A stretch of 64,000 bases of DNA, taken from NCBI RefSeq assembly GCF_001540865.1, contig NC_033635.1, positions 2,442,916 to 2,506,915 on the forward strand, written 5' to 3'. Within the stretch, counting starts at the first letter, position 1; the number at the start of each line of letters is the position of its first letter. Shown one piece after another: positions 1-14,073 of this stretch. Position numbers and translations under genes: made by a program. Source of the DNA: Ananas comosus. Taxonomy: Eukaryota > Streptophyta > Magnoliopsida > Poales > Bromeliaceae. A model generated the notes under the pieces. The model was not told where the DNA came from, ran no database searches, and saw only the letters and a list, made by a program, of their open reading frames with translations.

Positions 1-3000
1 CTCAGCACGTCGAGAATCCAAAAGTGCGATCTGACCAGCTCTAAGGAAAACCTTTGTCTTGCCAAGCTGAAGAATTTGAATGTCAAGAAGATTGGTACTG
101 TGATGCGAAGTCAAAAGTAAATTAATAGGGAGTATAACTTAAATTGAACAACAGAAAATCTCAAATTTTAATCGAAGTATCAAACTTAATCTAGAAAAAG
201 CACAGCTGTTTCCACAACAATTTTCGTGCTTGTTTCTGCAGCCAATTTTTAAAAAAATAAAAGATAAAATAATGTAATACTTCCATTGGGATAATCTGTC
301 CATGGCAAGAGAACTGAAGGTCTTTTCCAGCTTGGTCAAACTGAAACATATTAATCCATCCTGTTGACCTCAACTTTTTATTTTTTCCTTCATTACTTCA
401 GCTATAATTAGCTACTCCGCAATGGCTATCACAAACATTAGTAACAAAAGACTACGAAAGTCAGTGAAAAGCAGTTATTCAATTTTTTAAATTCATGACA
501 AATTCCACAATACGCATTTAGTTGCCTGTGAAGATCCATAAGTAGAAAGGGTGATTATGACTAACAAAAATATATGCCAAACAACCATTTAACAACCTAC
601 GTCAAAACCTGTGACACTGAAGTTTAGAAAACAATGACACATACATATGAAGCACCAACATTGTTGTAGCACCAATTAAGATTTTGAAGATTATGCAAGA
701 GATATTCAAGTGAAACAATGGAAAGACATACTTGGAAATTGTTGAGCTTTAGTTTCTTTATAATTTTCTCCGTCAAGGACTTCTCATCAAATCTGCAAGA
801 GATAAAAAAGAGTAAGAATTTTATAAAATGCATTGTCGTATTAGTCACCCACGAATAAAGATGATGGCTTGTTATAGTCTTCTAGAAGCATAGAGAAATG
901 AGAGGAAGAGCATGAACTAAGATGAAAGGAGTTAGATGACATAGTTCAGTCAAACTGATAAGGATGGAAACCCATATATGAACTCAAAGAGTTGACTTCT
1001 GAGGAAACAACCGTAAAATGGCATTAACGTCTTCTAATGTGCAAGCCGGACGTGAGGCCGAGAATTTGGGTAATACCCAATATGTACGTATGATGGAAAC
1101 ACTAACAAATTAGGTGACAAGTGGGGAATCAACCAGCTTGCTGCATATTGGGGTTTGGAACCACAGATACTATATATGCAAGTAAAAGTAGAAGACGAAT
1201 CTCCATGACAAGAACAAATGAAAATTAACAGTCCAGATGTTAACTTTTTAAGGCTTAGGTGTTACGAAAAGAACTTGAGAAATTTGATGCATGAAATCCA
1301 ACTCCACTATAGCTCACAAGTATAGGAAAATGAATAAATAATGCCACATGAGAAAGACATGCACAGCATGTTAAAGTTTTAGTAAGCAAAATGATACTTC
1401 ATCATACAAACCCAACATGGAACTGAATAGTATCACAAAAGGTCTTCACTAAAGTCGAAGCAAGGACAATGCATAGACATATGAAGTACAATAATTAACA
1501 GAATAAGACAGAAACAGCAGTATAGAACTAATGAGCAACCTGTCATCCAGAAATTCAGGAGCTAAGATTCCAAAACGATCTATGAATTCAGAGTATGTCC
1601 TCCGTGTTGGATATCCAGCAAGACTTATCCTGATTGCCTCGAGTACACCCTGTATAATAGATCAACCGAGTGATCATGTCAACCAAGCCAACACTGTAAG
1701 AAAGAGAAAATGTAGAAAACACAATGGATTCCAAGCAAAATGAAAGGTTAGCTGCAAATAATACAAGAGATTCTAAGAATATTTTAAAGAACTAAGATGT
1801 TAAAAATGAACACATGACTTTGAGATATTAAAAAAAAATATAACGCATGTCCAGTTGTGCAAAAATTAGACAGGATGATTTGGTATTGAAGTCACCTCTT
1901 GTGGAAGTGTGCCCTCTTAAAGATTTTGAAGCATGAGACTGTCAAAAAATTTTAGTACGGGCAATGCCAGCATGAGGTCTTTATTGTACCTGAACAACCA
2001 TCCTTGGCTATGACTCCATTGTAAAAATACAGGACTAAAATGAGATGATAGAGCTGCTATGTGCTCAAGAGGAAATGATAGACTTGAGGTTTCTGAAGTT
2101 GAAAGGAGGATATAGCAAAACAAAAACCACACTAGACCAAAATGAGGTAGTGAAAAAAAACTAAACCAGATAAATGAAATGAGAATATTATCTTTCTTAA
2201 CAGAAGAAATCCTTGTATATATAACTCTTTGAAGTGAAGATATAATCCACAAATTCTATAATTGCTCATCCATCTCAAGGTTTTTAATTGAGTAGCAACA
2301 TCTGATGTTTGCTCTTATGGTCCGCCTCTCGTGAAGGGAGATGGGACCTTGAGTCGCATTCCTAAGACTTCATTATAATAGTAGCATCACCTATAAGTAA
2401 AGATGGTATGCGCTGACAAATCTAAAAATTTACCGAAATCAAGGAACCTGCTTCTATCTACGCTGATTTGTTAAGAATTTATGCAACTGCAGTTCTTTCC
2501 CTTTTTATGGGCATATGCAGTCCCATGCCAATGACATGATGAAATGGGAGAGCCACATTAAGTTAATTCTGAATTTGAATAACATGTTTTCTTTCTTTTT
2601 ACCAAGTTAAGTTATCTTCAGTGTCCGGATAATTCTTTTTAAAAGATGCAGAGGTCAAACCTTAGACGTATATAATCTCAGTATGAAGTAATGATTAGGT
2701 AGAAATTCAACAAGCCGATTGCATTAAACACTGAGCCCTAAAAAAAACATGTGATTGAAAAAGAGACAAAATATTTACATAAATAATAAAGTAATGAAGT
2801 TAATCTGTACTAACCCCGCATCGCAACTGATGTAGAACACTCCAATTTTCAAACTTTTGAGGACAGTTCAAAGAGTTGGGCTTTACACAGCGGATATAAT
2901 GAGGTTCTGTAGAGTTGAGTGTTTCCATGAGTGCTTGGAGTTGTTGCTGTGAAGAACAGCTAATTATAAACATCAAATTGGAAATGTTATATACAAGGAT

Positions 3001-6000
3001 TTAAGAGCCGTGGCACGGGGACGTGTCGAGAACTGAGTGCCAGTCACAAAAACAATTGTGTGCCTATACACTATGGTATGTGAAATATTTATTTTCTTTG
3101 GCACCAATATATCCTAATTGATTATTATATATCTTTATTAAATCTTTTGCACTTTATGGAGATAACTACTAGCTAATTTCAGAAAAGAGGATGACGAGCT
3201 GCGCCATCGGCATGGGGGTCATATCGTGCTGATATCTTATCGGCACGGTATGGCACAGTGGGCACAGTCAGTGTAGATAGACATTTAAAACTTTGATTAT
3301 ATATCTACAATTTGAAGAAGCTTAACGTTAAAGGTAAAAAAAAATCTAAGTATACGACAAGACTAAAGAACAACCCAAAAGAATTGCTCTCAGAGAAACT
3401 ATTTAGGAATACATTGACAAGGTAACTAAGAAATTATGCAACTGCACAAAGCCTAAGCACAGAGCTCTTCAAAAGAAAAGCACCACATGCACACAAAAAC
3501 AAAACATACCAAGTTGCAAGACAATCTTGAGCCTTAGATAAGAATAAAACAACTTAGATCTGAAGTCGATACCTTAAATCTGGATGCTACAGAAGAAAAT
3601 TTATAAGATGATCTTGAATCCTCTGGTTGTGAATCAAAAAGTCCAGAAATAAAAGAGCATCTTGAGGAAGACAGAAGACCGCAGTGCTCTACAACTACAT
3701 AGTCTCGATTTTTCTCCAGAAAAGAATCTGTTTGATAAGTCACCTACAAAAAATAAAAAAGGACTTCATCCTACATCTCATTATGTATGAACAATATGTT
3801 CATTTGATAATTTTGCTTACAAGAATAGCTGATTTATAGGACATGCCTTCCCAGCATAATGAGATAAGGCAAAATCTGTTTCAGAGAATTTCGGCTTTTC
3901 AAATCTTGGATGTCCTCTGAAGTTCTGATACAGCTTTGTACTGAATACTTTGTTTGTTGATCTCGGAAACATACTGAACATCAAAGCAAAAGAAAAATTA
4001 GTAAAAATAATTCTTGTGCGAGTGAAAAAAATAAAAAGAAAGGTAAATTTGTTCTTTACCATGCTTCATCCAATAGTGAAATTATTCCAATTGGCTTCTG
4101 CAAAATGAAGTTGCACAAGCACAAGTCATCAGTATTCCAGTAAGCATAGATAAAAACAATAGAATATAGGCTAAAATGCAGTGGATTAAGAAATTTTGCC
4201 AGGCTAAAATATTCCAAAGTTGGTTTAATTATGCCTGCACCAGAAGAGGAATCTAAGAGGGACATTGTGAAGACAAATCATGTGCTTCAGCATTTTGCAT
4301 AAAGTAGCATTTCTCGATAACTAATCCAGCAAATATGTGGTTGCATTATTTCAACCCAAGACTGTTACTACTACAACAAGCAGTAACCCCTCATTATATG
4401 TAACGTAAAGCATACAGTTAATATATGCCTGTATGTTTTTTTTTCTGTACAAACTGCAAAAGTAGCTGTAAAAGAAGCGCATGTTCATGCTAAAATATCT
4501 GGGTAATAAGTAAATGCTTATATGGAGAAAAGAACATAAAAAAATCTCCTCCAATTGATTTTGCAACACTGTTCTGACAACCAAATATGCAATAAGATGA
4601 GTGGAGGTTCGCTCTCTAGCTAACATTACCCAGTCTCGGTGTTTGCACCCATCTTTTAGAATTTAGACGGTCATATTTTGTTAACATTGGATGCTTCCAA
4701 CCAAGGAAATTTTCTCTTTGCTCATCAGTGGATTCAAAATGGTGGAACCAGATCCATATGATTAGTTCCAAAAGATATTTTAGTAAAAAGTTTGCCCAAA
4801 AGATTCTTCTTTAAGAAAAGAAGATTGCAAATGGTTTTTCAAAATCTTCAGAATATAAATCAATCTCGAAATCAATGGGGGTCAAGATGTGCTATTTCGT
4901 AGGTCATAAGACTTTCTAACTGTAGTATACAACATTACTTTGCCATACGGAGCGCCAGGTATGTCCTTCCTGGGGTTTAAAATAGAAAAAACAACCAATT
5001 ATTTGGGGAGAGGGAACAAGTGACAATATATTACACCTAAGGGAATGACATAAGGTGAATAAGTAAGCATTACTTTTGTGAGCTAAAATTTGATAGCCGA
5101 TCAAACTATTCAGCAAACTGAACTACAACAAGTTTTAGGCATCATAATTTACAGCCTTATACTTCAGGAGAAAAAACCTTCTCGATCAAATCCAGGATAT
5201 CCTGGTTATCAACGAATTCTATGTAGCTCCAGTTAATTTCCTCTTTTCTGTATTCTTCCTGCTCCATCTTAAATACATGCTGCAATAAGAAACAAGATTT
5301 ATGTAAAATCACAAAGTTACTAAAGGAGCTTCCGAGCACTTATTAAGGATGAACCGATGAAGTAATAAGAGATTAGTTGATAGCGACTGTACACCTCATT
5401 AAAATGTTGCTGAAGCTTCTCGTTAGCAAAGTTAATGCAGAACTGCTCAAAACTAACAAGAAGAAAGGCTGTCAGCAGAGTCAAAAAGATTAAAAACAAA
5501 AATTACATTTGGAATCTGATTAAATTATATAGCAAGAAACTTGAACAAAAAAAAAAATCAGATAAAAGCATGCACAACAAAATAAATAACTATCATAAAA
5601 ATTGTGTCTTGCATTGGGAGCAATCCATTTTGCAAAAATGAGTGAAACAACCAAAAAGCATTCACTAAGGATGAAGTAATCTACATTAGTCAATGAAACC
5701 TAACAAAAAACTTCACTATCAATTATCAAGCATATGAGAAATACAAGATGTCAATGATGTAACACATATTGTCTAGTATGATGGATTGATACTTGATTTT
5801 AGCTTCCTTGTCCGTACAGGTTACTTAATGGATACCAATACTAGAATAATACATGCCCAATAAATGCCAGATACTTCTATCAACAATTTTGAAAATTTAC
5901 CAAATGGGAAGGATATGGGCGTGACATGAGATTGGCCTTTTTGGTGTTGGATTATAATTATTCCATCTAGAAACCTATCATTAAGTTCTCACTTATGCAT

Positions 6001-9000
6001 TTGCATGCCAATTGCATCAAGGGTTCTTGGTTGATAAAACCTAAGATTTCTTTTGTTTTAATTAATTTTTTTTCTTGGTTAACAAAGCTCGAAAAAAAAA
6101 AAAAAATATATATATATATTTGTACAAGGTTAGTGTGCTTATAGAGCTTTGTATTATCTAATCATTCGAACTGTTTACCATATATCTCGTTATAGAATTA
6201 ATACATAATTTTAGAAACTTCATACCACTGTATCCCTTACGTATAGTATCTAAAAATTTTGAAGCATCCATACTGTGTCGAATCTATATCACATGTGTGT
6301 ATCCACCGTCTATGCAATATAGATCAATATGTAATCCGTCATTTAATGAGCACAGGTACAGTAGACATACAGAAAACTTTTTGTTTATACTTCAATGCAC
6401 CAAAGTAAGCATCGACCGCAACAGACTATGACAGGATGAAAATGCACATACACACGTTAGATATTGTCAAATTATCTGGGATTTCATGTACTTATACAAG
6501 CCAGTCAGATCAATCATGCCACAAGGCAAATTGGTGCATGCCAGAAAGAGAAGTCATAAATGAAAACACATAAAAATGAGATGAGTCATTAAATAACAAA
6601 TTGTTGCAACAATTTAGCTTAAGCATTTTCAGTTAAGCACTTTAATCTGCGAACTTTGTCGTGTATTGCAATTTCATTCCTGGCCACAAAAAGGAAACCA
6701 ACTTTTCCTCTAACTGTGCTTGATTACGCTGAACAAAGAAACAATTTTAAAAGATAGGTATAATGGTATTCTAACTCGGAAATTTACATTTTTTAAGGTC
6801 AGGGATGAAATTGAAATATCTTAGTAAGTTCAAGGACTAGATCACAAATACTGGGGATAGTACATGCACCATCCTTACATTTTACCCTACTTTAAAATTC
6901 TAACTTTTGCTAGAGTATCTACGACATGAAGAAAACTATGCCAAAAGGAAAGGAAAAAAATTTGCTAGAAGGAAGACAGGAGTCAAGACTAGAGTGGCCC
7001 AAAAAATGACCTGTTATGTTTAAAGCACTCAAAACCATATATGTCCAAGACTCCAATCTGTATTCTGGAATCCAGGTCTTGTCCTACCGACTTATTAACA
7101 TTATCAACAAGCCTGCAATCACCATGCAAACATAGAATTGTTAAACATATCAAACATAGACAGGTAGAAAATGAAAAAAAGAGTAAAAGGTACCAATCAA
7201 ATAATCGAGCATAAACAGTCTTAGCTAAAGCATCTCGACTAGCTGCAGCAGCGGAACAGTCAAGTGCTTTGACAATACTTCCCTCGCGAGTTTGTATGGT
7301 ACGAGAACACAAGGTTGCAAGTAAAAGGCTCATGTCACACCTAATTTGCAAAGAGGAGAAGTCCACAATCTTAAGATAAACAATGAGCAATAAATGTACT
7401 GAGAGAGATGCATTGTGCCTCACAATATAAAAGGAATAAAACATTTGCAATTTTGCAGCAATATATAGAAATTGTCATTAAACCTACATCACAGATTTTG
7501 TATTCTTGAAATATGTAAAATAAAGATACAAAATAAAATATATGTTCCATACCAAACTTCGACATAGCAAATTAGCAATTCATCAGCAACATATCCACAG
7601 ATAGTGCACAATGGATGCAAGGCTATCCAATAAATTAAGAGAATTTCAGAACATTTTAGTAAAAACAAGTGCATAAAATAACAGCCAAAATATAACTCAA
7701 TTTGGATATATGTGGAGAGACAAAATAAGCAAAAAATCAGTTGTTACAATGACCTGGTTTTCATCATCATATTAAACTATATAATATAATAGAAATGCAT
7801 TTGCTCAAAGTTTCAAGCCACTTGACTAATGAACTTCAAACAAGAAGGAATTACTAACATAAGCAATTCAGCAGCCATCTGGAGATGAAAATTAGATTTC
7901 TCATCCTTGATTACTGATGAATCGTGGTCTTCTCCGGGAGAAAATTCAATGTTTCCAAGGTGAAGAATAGCAGCCAAAGTACGAAATACTGCCTCCTAAT
8001 AGGAACAGAAAGAAAAGAAAATTTTAACCAAGGACATTCCAGTAGAGATATTACCAGTAAAAAAAAGGTTCATGTATGAAGTCAGTATTAGAAGTACAGT
8101 AAGCTCTAACCTGCTCTACAAGACTTATACCAACTATATCCATTGCTCTCCGTGTTTTCAAATATTCTTCTGCACTGTTGTTTCCTTCTAACTCATATGT
8201 ACTGCTTTGATTCAAGTAATGGAAGTTTCTCGGGTGGGCAAGCCTGTACTTCTCTGCATCCTGGAAGTATAATTACAGCGATGAGATTGATAAGGTTAAA
8301 ATTACCTGCTAACATCATAAGCACCGCAGTGACCAAATGTAATACAGAGCATTGTAAAGAAATTAAAGAACACTAATTCCTGAGATCAACTAAGATGAGT
8401 GTGCCAATAAAAGCAGAGGCAAATTCAACTGAACTACATGAGGAGAAGAAATAAAAGAAACAAATTATCACAAGGATATAACAACAACCATTAGTTCACA
8501 ACACGAAACACTCATGTAGAAGGTTCTGATGGCTTCTTACTTCCTACAATCCTTCCCAGTTGCATATCCATTTTGATTCCCATATGAAGTTTTGTGTAAT
8601 ACTTCTCTTCAACTAAGGTTCATTAGACTCAATTCTCTTTCCCTTACCTAGCTTCATTTCATCTTCTTTCACTCCACAGTTCGTTTGTGAAACTAACTAA
8701 TACATTATGATATATTACTAAGTTAAGATGACCGTTCTGTTTATATGTCGATTCGTGCTTTTTTTTAAAACCAACTTACAAACAACAGTAAGAACTGCTA
8801 ATTAAAGAGCGTTGAAGACAGTTTACTATTATCACTTTCGGCATGAAATTTCATTAGTGCTTTGGGGAGCTTTCACAACTTCAAAATGTCTATAGAAACC
8901 CCAAACTGATGGGAAAAAGCTTAGATAATTATAATCAGCTCAAAATTTTCAAATGACTTGGCCAAGAAGATGGTAGATAAAGTGCCCCTTTCTTTGCAGG

Positions 9001-11794
9001 AAGACCAAACCTATAAATATGAGAAATGAAAATGTTAAGGAATAAGCCTAGCAACTCGAAATATGCAAGCAAAGTCATGTATTCAATGAGTTAAGGCCCA
9101 ACTAGGGTCTGAAAAGGCAAGTTCCTTGATGAAGACACTTGTGCACATAAGTTTACTTGCCCGACGGTTGCTATTCAAACAGACAAGCATATCCAAATGG
9201 CAAAAGTATTAATTGGACAACGTTTACAAACTTAATTTACCTTTCCAGAAGCACAAAGCTGATAAAAACAATGGTAATTTCTTTCAGTATCTGTTATCTG
9301 TACTACTCGGGATCTTTCCAAAAGGTAAGTTCTAATTGCTGCACCAGATATTCTACCAGTTTTATCAAACTGAATTTCGACGAACTTCCCAAATCGACTG
9401 CAACAATAAAACACAACGTATAGTATCACATTGTAACTCAGAGTAAACGGACATGATAACACTAAATTCAAGGTCAAATACAAAACAATTGGACCATTCG
9501 GCACATAGAGATAAACTTAGTAAAATTGACAAGGGCAATACAAACATACGTGTACATTGTGGCTAAAGCTGCAGTTGTTGGCCAACATAAGCACGCGTAA
9601 CTAAGCATGTCTAAGAAATTATGCTACTTGTTCTTCGCACATTATTGTGGAAATTTTTGCATACCACACCACCTTGTGTTCTATCAGCCAAAATTATAGA
9701 TGGCACAGTGTCCATGGGCATCAAAATTTCAAAGATAAGAAATTATTGTCTAGATGTAGACAGCTCTAACGATATGGATGATTGTCAGGAAAAACCATCA
9801 TTGTTATAGACGTATTACAGATAGTCATATCTTAGTTGCATCATCTCACAATTAACGCTACATATACACAAAATCAAGAACAATTGACAATTCATTTAGG
9901 CATTCTCATAAGTTACAGTTGTCAATAATAAGCCTCAGGCTCTTGACAGTTTCACTCCACATTCTGAACTAATACAAGTGAAAGGAAGATGTTTAAAAAA
10001 ATGAACATTTAACAACAGATAAAAAGAATATAAATATGTCTTTAAACTATTTGTCAAAGTGCATTTCCCCTGATGATTTTACTTCATAGATGGATCATGG
10101 AGCGCACTGTGAAGAGTCAAGAAAGTTCACAGCTTAAGCAAAAACTCACCTAGAGTTGTTGTTTCTAACTGTTCTTGCATTACCAAATGCCTCTAGTAGT
10201 GGATTTGACTGCATTAGATTGCAATAAAAATTATTGGTTTACAATGCTGGGGCTAAAAAAGTGACTTCAAGGAACACAACGCAAGCCAAAATAACTTACT
10301 TCTAGGACTTGCTGCTCAACAGTTCTGTAATGACCAGCAGCATGTCCACCAACATAAGTTAGGTATTGCATAATCAGCTTCGTAGTCTCTGTTTTTCCTG
10401 CTCCACTTTCTCCACTGACCAAAACAGACTGGCTGCGACCCTCATTCATCATAGCCCTGTTAAAGGAATAATGAAGTTATCTCTTTACAAGGTAAAGTAT
10501 GCATATATGGAACGAGCAACCTGCCTGTAGGATGCATCGGCCACTGCAAAAACATGTGGGCTTAATTCCCCAAACTGGACACCCTTATATTGCTCCATCA
10601 TGTGCGCATTGTAAAGATGAGGAAGCCTTGTGAAAGGATTAACTGCAATCAAGATGCTTCCTGTGTATGTCTATCAACAATATTAAAGTTAAGAAAACGA
10701 TGTAAGGGTGAATCCATAAATGGAGAACAAGAAAAAACGAGGCAAGGTATGATAGATAACTGTGAAGACATCTCATGGATATATAATTATTATTAGCATA
10801 CTACATTAGCAGCTTAAGATCAGGCAATTTGGGGCATGTGAATAAAGGCCTATTTGCTAAAATTAGTTGGCTAATTGTACTTTACAGTGTACACACTCAA
10901 TTTCTTTTTCTTCAAACTTCTACAAGGAGATGAACAGAAAAGTACACCTCGCTACCAAATTTTGTCGACAGAAATAACTAATGTATCACAAAAGTTAACC
11001 AAATGAATGCAGTTAAATTTGCAAGTTCTAATACAATATTCTTGGTAAAGTTACTGATATTCTCGGTAATGTTCTTGAATTTTATCCTTTTTGTTGAATT
11101 TACTATAAGCTTTAAAAATTCTCTTTCAATTTCTACTTCAAGAAAAGCCATGTATCTAACGATTAGACTTTCTCATCGCCCAGCAATATTCTAACTTATT
11201 ACGCAAGATTACCTCCCTCTTCATTGACTATAATGAATCTCATCAAATTCTATGGCAATATAAAGTAGCGTTACAAGGGATTTAGCAAAATATACAAGAA
11301 TTGAAAGAATCTTTTCTTTGACGAAAAAATTTCCCTGATAAAAATCTTTATGAAGCGAACCAGACAATATCTTGCCTAATTTCATCAAGGGCTCAAAGCT
11401 AACTCCAAGAACCACTTACATAGATCTCATTGAGAGCATATCTCCGCGCAAGATTGAAAAGAACCCCAGGCTCATTCAGATACGTCAATTTGGTCATGTC
11501 ATCGACCCCTCCATGATCCGCGTCCGCATCTCTAGGCAACAACTTCTCCGCAGTCACATTAATCTTCCAGAAACGAAACATACAATCATGCGAAGTCATC
11601 AAAAACCCAGACAAATCCCAACATCAAATCAAAAGAAAGAAAGAAAGAAAGAAGAATCGGAAAAGAATCGCAACCTTTTTCCCCTGAGGCGTCACCACGA
11701 CGACGAGCTTCTCCTTAGGATCGACCACCTCGGCCTCCGCCCACGCGCACTCCTTATCCTCCACCCACACTGCCGATCCTCTTCGAAGCGCCAT
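1..11794 (-). CDS. Class XI myosin heavy chain, motor domain (partial)
   Basis: Actin-based motor that moves organelles and vesicles. Nineteen exons were joined, closing in frame for 728 residues: 11794-11675, 11563-11420, 10670-10525, 10456-10300, 10208-10150, 9397-9241, 8260-8111, 7995-7859, 7340-7194, 7112-7011, 5452-5395, 5279-5178, 4097-4060, 3973-3847, 3743-3573, 2946-2815, 1649-1540, 792-732, 66-<1. The start [13 protein letters not shown] is an N-terminal SH3-like region. Then come the P-loop GESGAGKT (about residue 155), switch region NNSSRFGKF, relay DIYGFECF, actin-binding HYIRCVKPN and converter [30 protein letters not shown] and [13 protein letters not shown] mark class XI rather than VIII; XI-F/myosin-13-like is my best subgroup guess. 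IQ motifs, coiled coil and dilute tail must lie left of the window. Two introns use GC donors (see findings). Confidence 0.93.
6650..6850. repeat. Fold-back repeat in a myosin intron
   Basis: Inside the large intron between exons 7112-7011 and 5452-5395, the stretch around 6655-6692 (core caatttcattcctggcc) recurs as an imperfect inverted copy around 6797-6836 (core ggtcagggatgaaattg). The arms are roughly 38 bases. This is the shape of a short non-autonomous DNA transposon. Exact ends and target duplication were not resolved. Confidence 0.5.
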
Positions 11795-11852
11795 TACCGA
11801 CTCTTGCGTATGGAAGCGTAGCGAGAAAGCAGGCTAGGTTCTGTGTGCGCGC

Positions 11853-11860
11853 GCGCGCGC

Positions 11861-11890
<30 letters not shown>
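11853..11890. repeat. GC/GA microsatellite in the myosin 5' leader
   Basis: A run of alternating CG followed by a long GA run lies some 60-100 bases upstream of the myosin start codon on the minus strand, in what should be the 5' untranslated region. It is a simple repeat and probably variable in length between individuals. Confidence 0.8.
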
Positions 11891-11893
<3 letters not shown>

Positions 11894-12880
11894 AGGGTTT
11901 GGGATCTCTAATGGCGATCGGTGGTTTTGAGGGGCGGGGGATCTTGTGGAGGAGGCGGGGAGATGGTGAGTCGCAGTGAAGGAGCCACTTCTCCTCGGTT
12001 AGCGATGATCGAGGCACGCGGCAACCGAAGGCGTATCTCTCGTTCGAAATTCGCTCCGCCTCTCGCTGCGAGTGTGGACTGTGGACCGTTGCGCGATTTT
12101 ATATTAACTAGAATGCCATCGAAGGGGCATTTTCGTCATTTCGGATTGATGTGGTTCTATTTAACACGTGCTACACTCAAAATTGAAATTATTTCACGGA
12201 CCTGGTCCACCAAGTTGCACCAGAACTGGTCCATTTTTTAAGCCCGTACGCCGTAGGCCTCGAGAGTCCAAAATGTTGGATGCTCTCTAGAATGTTTAAA
12301 TAGTATAATCATAATTTTTATAAAAACTATATCATCTCACGACGGCTGGTCATATATTTTTATGGTATGAACTTGTATAATAGCAAGGTATTCGTGTACT
12401 AAATTATGAGTATTCACAAGGGCTAGCTTTTTTGTATTTAAGTTTGGTTTCGTGGGAGAGTGCAAATCTTTTATAGACTCATATGTTAAAATTTTATTTA
12501 TTTATCACTAATATGTTATCCACTGTATTGAGTCTGTTTGGTATATAAAAAACAAAACTTTTAAAAATTTCTATTTATAAGAACTTCATGCCTATCTGGG
12601 AAAAAATCTTAGTTATTTAAGATACAGAAAGTAAGAAGCTCGGCTCACTGTACAATACTCTATACAAGTCTGGAATTGTTTTTATCCATTTATTGTATAA
12701 ACTAAACGTCAGAAAGATTTTATTTGGTTGTTTGAGTTTAGCTTCGATGAGAAGGGAGAAAGTAAGATACAGCTTAATCGAATTGAAATACACATTACTC
12801 GATAGCTATTGTTTCTTTTCATATTGAAACGATTGTTTAGAAGGATAACATAGTTTTATACGAAAATTATTATCAACAAA

Positions 12881-12930
<50 letters not shown>

Positions 12931-12936
<6 letters not shown>

Positions 12937-13096
12937 CTACTTTTTGATTATTAATAGCCCTTGGATTAAACACTATTCCACCTACCACCACCTACCACCA
13001 TCATCTCAACCTCACATCTCTCCATCCAAGGGCTAAAAACACACAAGTATCACCCCCATGATACTTTTACAAATATTCTAGCCCTACTCTATATAT
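12931..13096. repeat. MITE-like segment between TA runs
   Basis: A short segment is bounded by TA dinucleotide runs. Its right end, read in reverse (tatagagtagggctagaat, then ttttagcccttggatg), resembles the right end of the element at 45821-46136 (tatagaactagattgtaat, then ttttagctcttggatg). The word agcccttgga also occurs at its left side, at about 12957. It probably belongs to the same family but is shorter or diverged. Confidence 0.45.
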
Positions 13097-13113
13097 ATAT
13101 ATATATATATATA

Positions 13114-13546
13114 TAAGTTTAATTTTATATAAATCCCTGCAAACATAGTGAATTATAAATATATCTCTACAAAGTTCAACTTTTATATTTTGTTTCTGTA
13201 AAAATTTTAATATTTTTAAATATAAATCTACCGTTAGAATCCGTTTGGAAAACTTTAGTTAACCATAAGTTAAATACTTAACTCTGATTAATTTATGAGA
13301 TAAATTGACATTTTTGTCCCTCTTATATTATACTGTTGTGACTTTTGGAGGGAGGCGTATTTGTGATGGCAAAATTGACATTTTACTTAAAATATAAAAC
13401 AGTTCTACAACGGTAACAAGTTAGATGGACATATTTGAAAATATTAAGATATTTAGAAAAACAACATATGAAAGTTGAATTTTAAAGAGATATATTTATA
13501 ATTTACTATATTTGTAGGGATCTGTATAAAATTAACTCTTATAAAA
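13114..13546. mobile_element. Fold-back MITE with long terminal inverted repeats
   Basis: The left arm (about 13114-13225) and right arm (about 13435-13546) are inverted copies over roughly 110 bases with scattered mismatches. For example, gaattataaatatatctct on the left matches its reverse complement agagatatatttataattta on the right. No coding frame lies between the arms. The left end abuts a TA run, so a TA target duplication is plausible. Size and lack of genes fit a non-autonomous DNA transposon. Confidence 0.75.
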
Positions 13547-14073
13547 GCATATACTTTCTTAACTACTTTTAGGCGCTTCTAACAAATGTGGATAAACACG
13601 TCACAATTTTTGGATTCAAGTCATACACCAAATTTTTTGAAATTTTATTTTTTGAAAGGTAGGTAGCATGCTACCTGTTCCATTTATATCATTTTAAAAA
13701 TAAACTTAGTTGAAAATATGAATTAATTAAAATTTGAATTTAAAATCTCGCATATCAATTATTAAATTTTTTATCACTTATGTTAGGATTAGGATATAAA
13801 AAAATTTAAAATTTTCCTTCATTTTTCATTTTTTTTTTTTTTAATTCATCGAACCGACTGAGCTTACAAAAACGACAAACCCATCCCCCGAACGTAAGTC
13901 CGACCCGCGCACGGTGCACCCTCCCAGAGGCAGTTAATACGCTCGCTCGGTGCGAAGTACTACACGCGAGCGACGCAGTCCATCGCTACTTCACGTAACC
14001 CAAAGCCCAAAGGGAGCGAGTGTCGTCCTCCCCTCCTCGCCCCCTCCGCCCCGCCCCGACGCGCGCGGGGGCC

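Larger units (their letters stand above)
12242..13949. other. AT-rich intergenic region between divergent genes
   Basis: The gap between the divergent myosin and SPL2-like genes holds no convincing reading frame. It contains two TA microsatellites (about 12884-12930 and 13090-13114), a MITE-like segment (12931-13096) and a longer fold-back element (13114-13546). The last few hundred bases turn GC-rich toward the SPL2-like start and presumably hold its promoter and leader. Confidence 0.7.

Noticed and set aside
285..350. Open stretch ([10 protein letters not shown]) after a gtttcag acceptor as an extra myosin exon
   Set aside because: The myosin converter joins NNFQ (exon 792-732) directly to LGKTKVF (exon from 66) in frame; an exon here would interrupt a highly conserved region.
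3001..3280. Possible transposon with ggcacggtatggcac-type words in a myosin intron
   Set aside because: The words are suggestive, but no clear inverted ends were found by eye.
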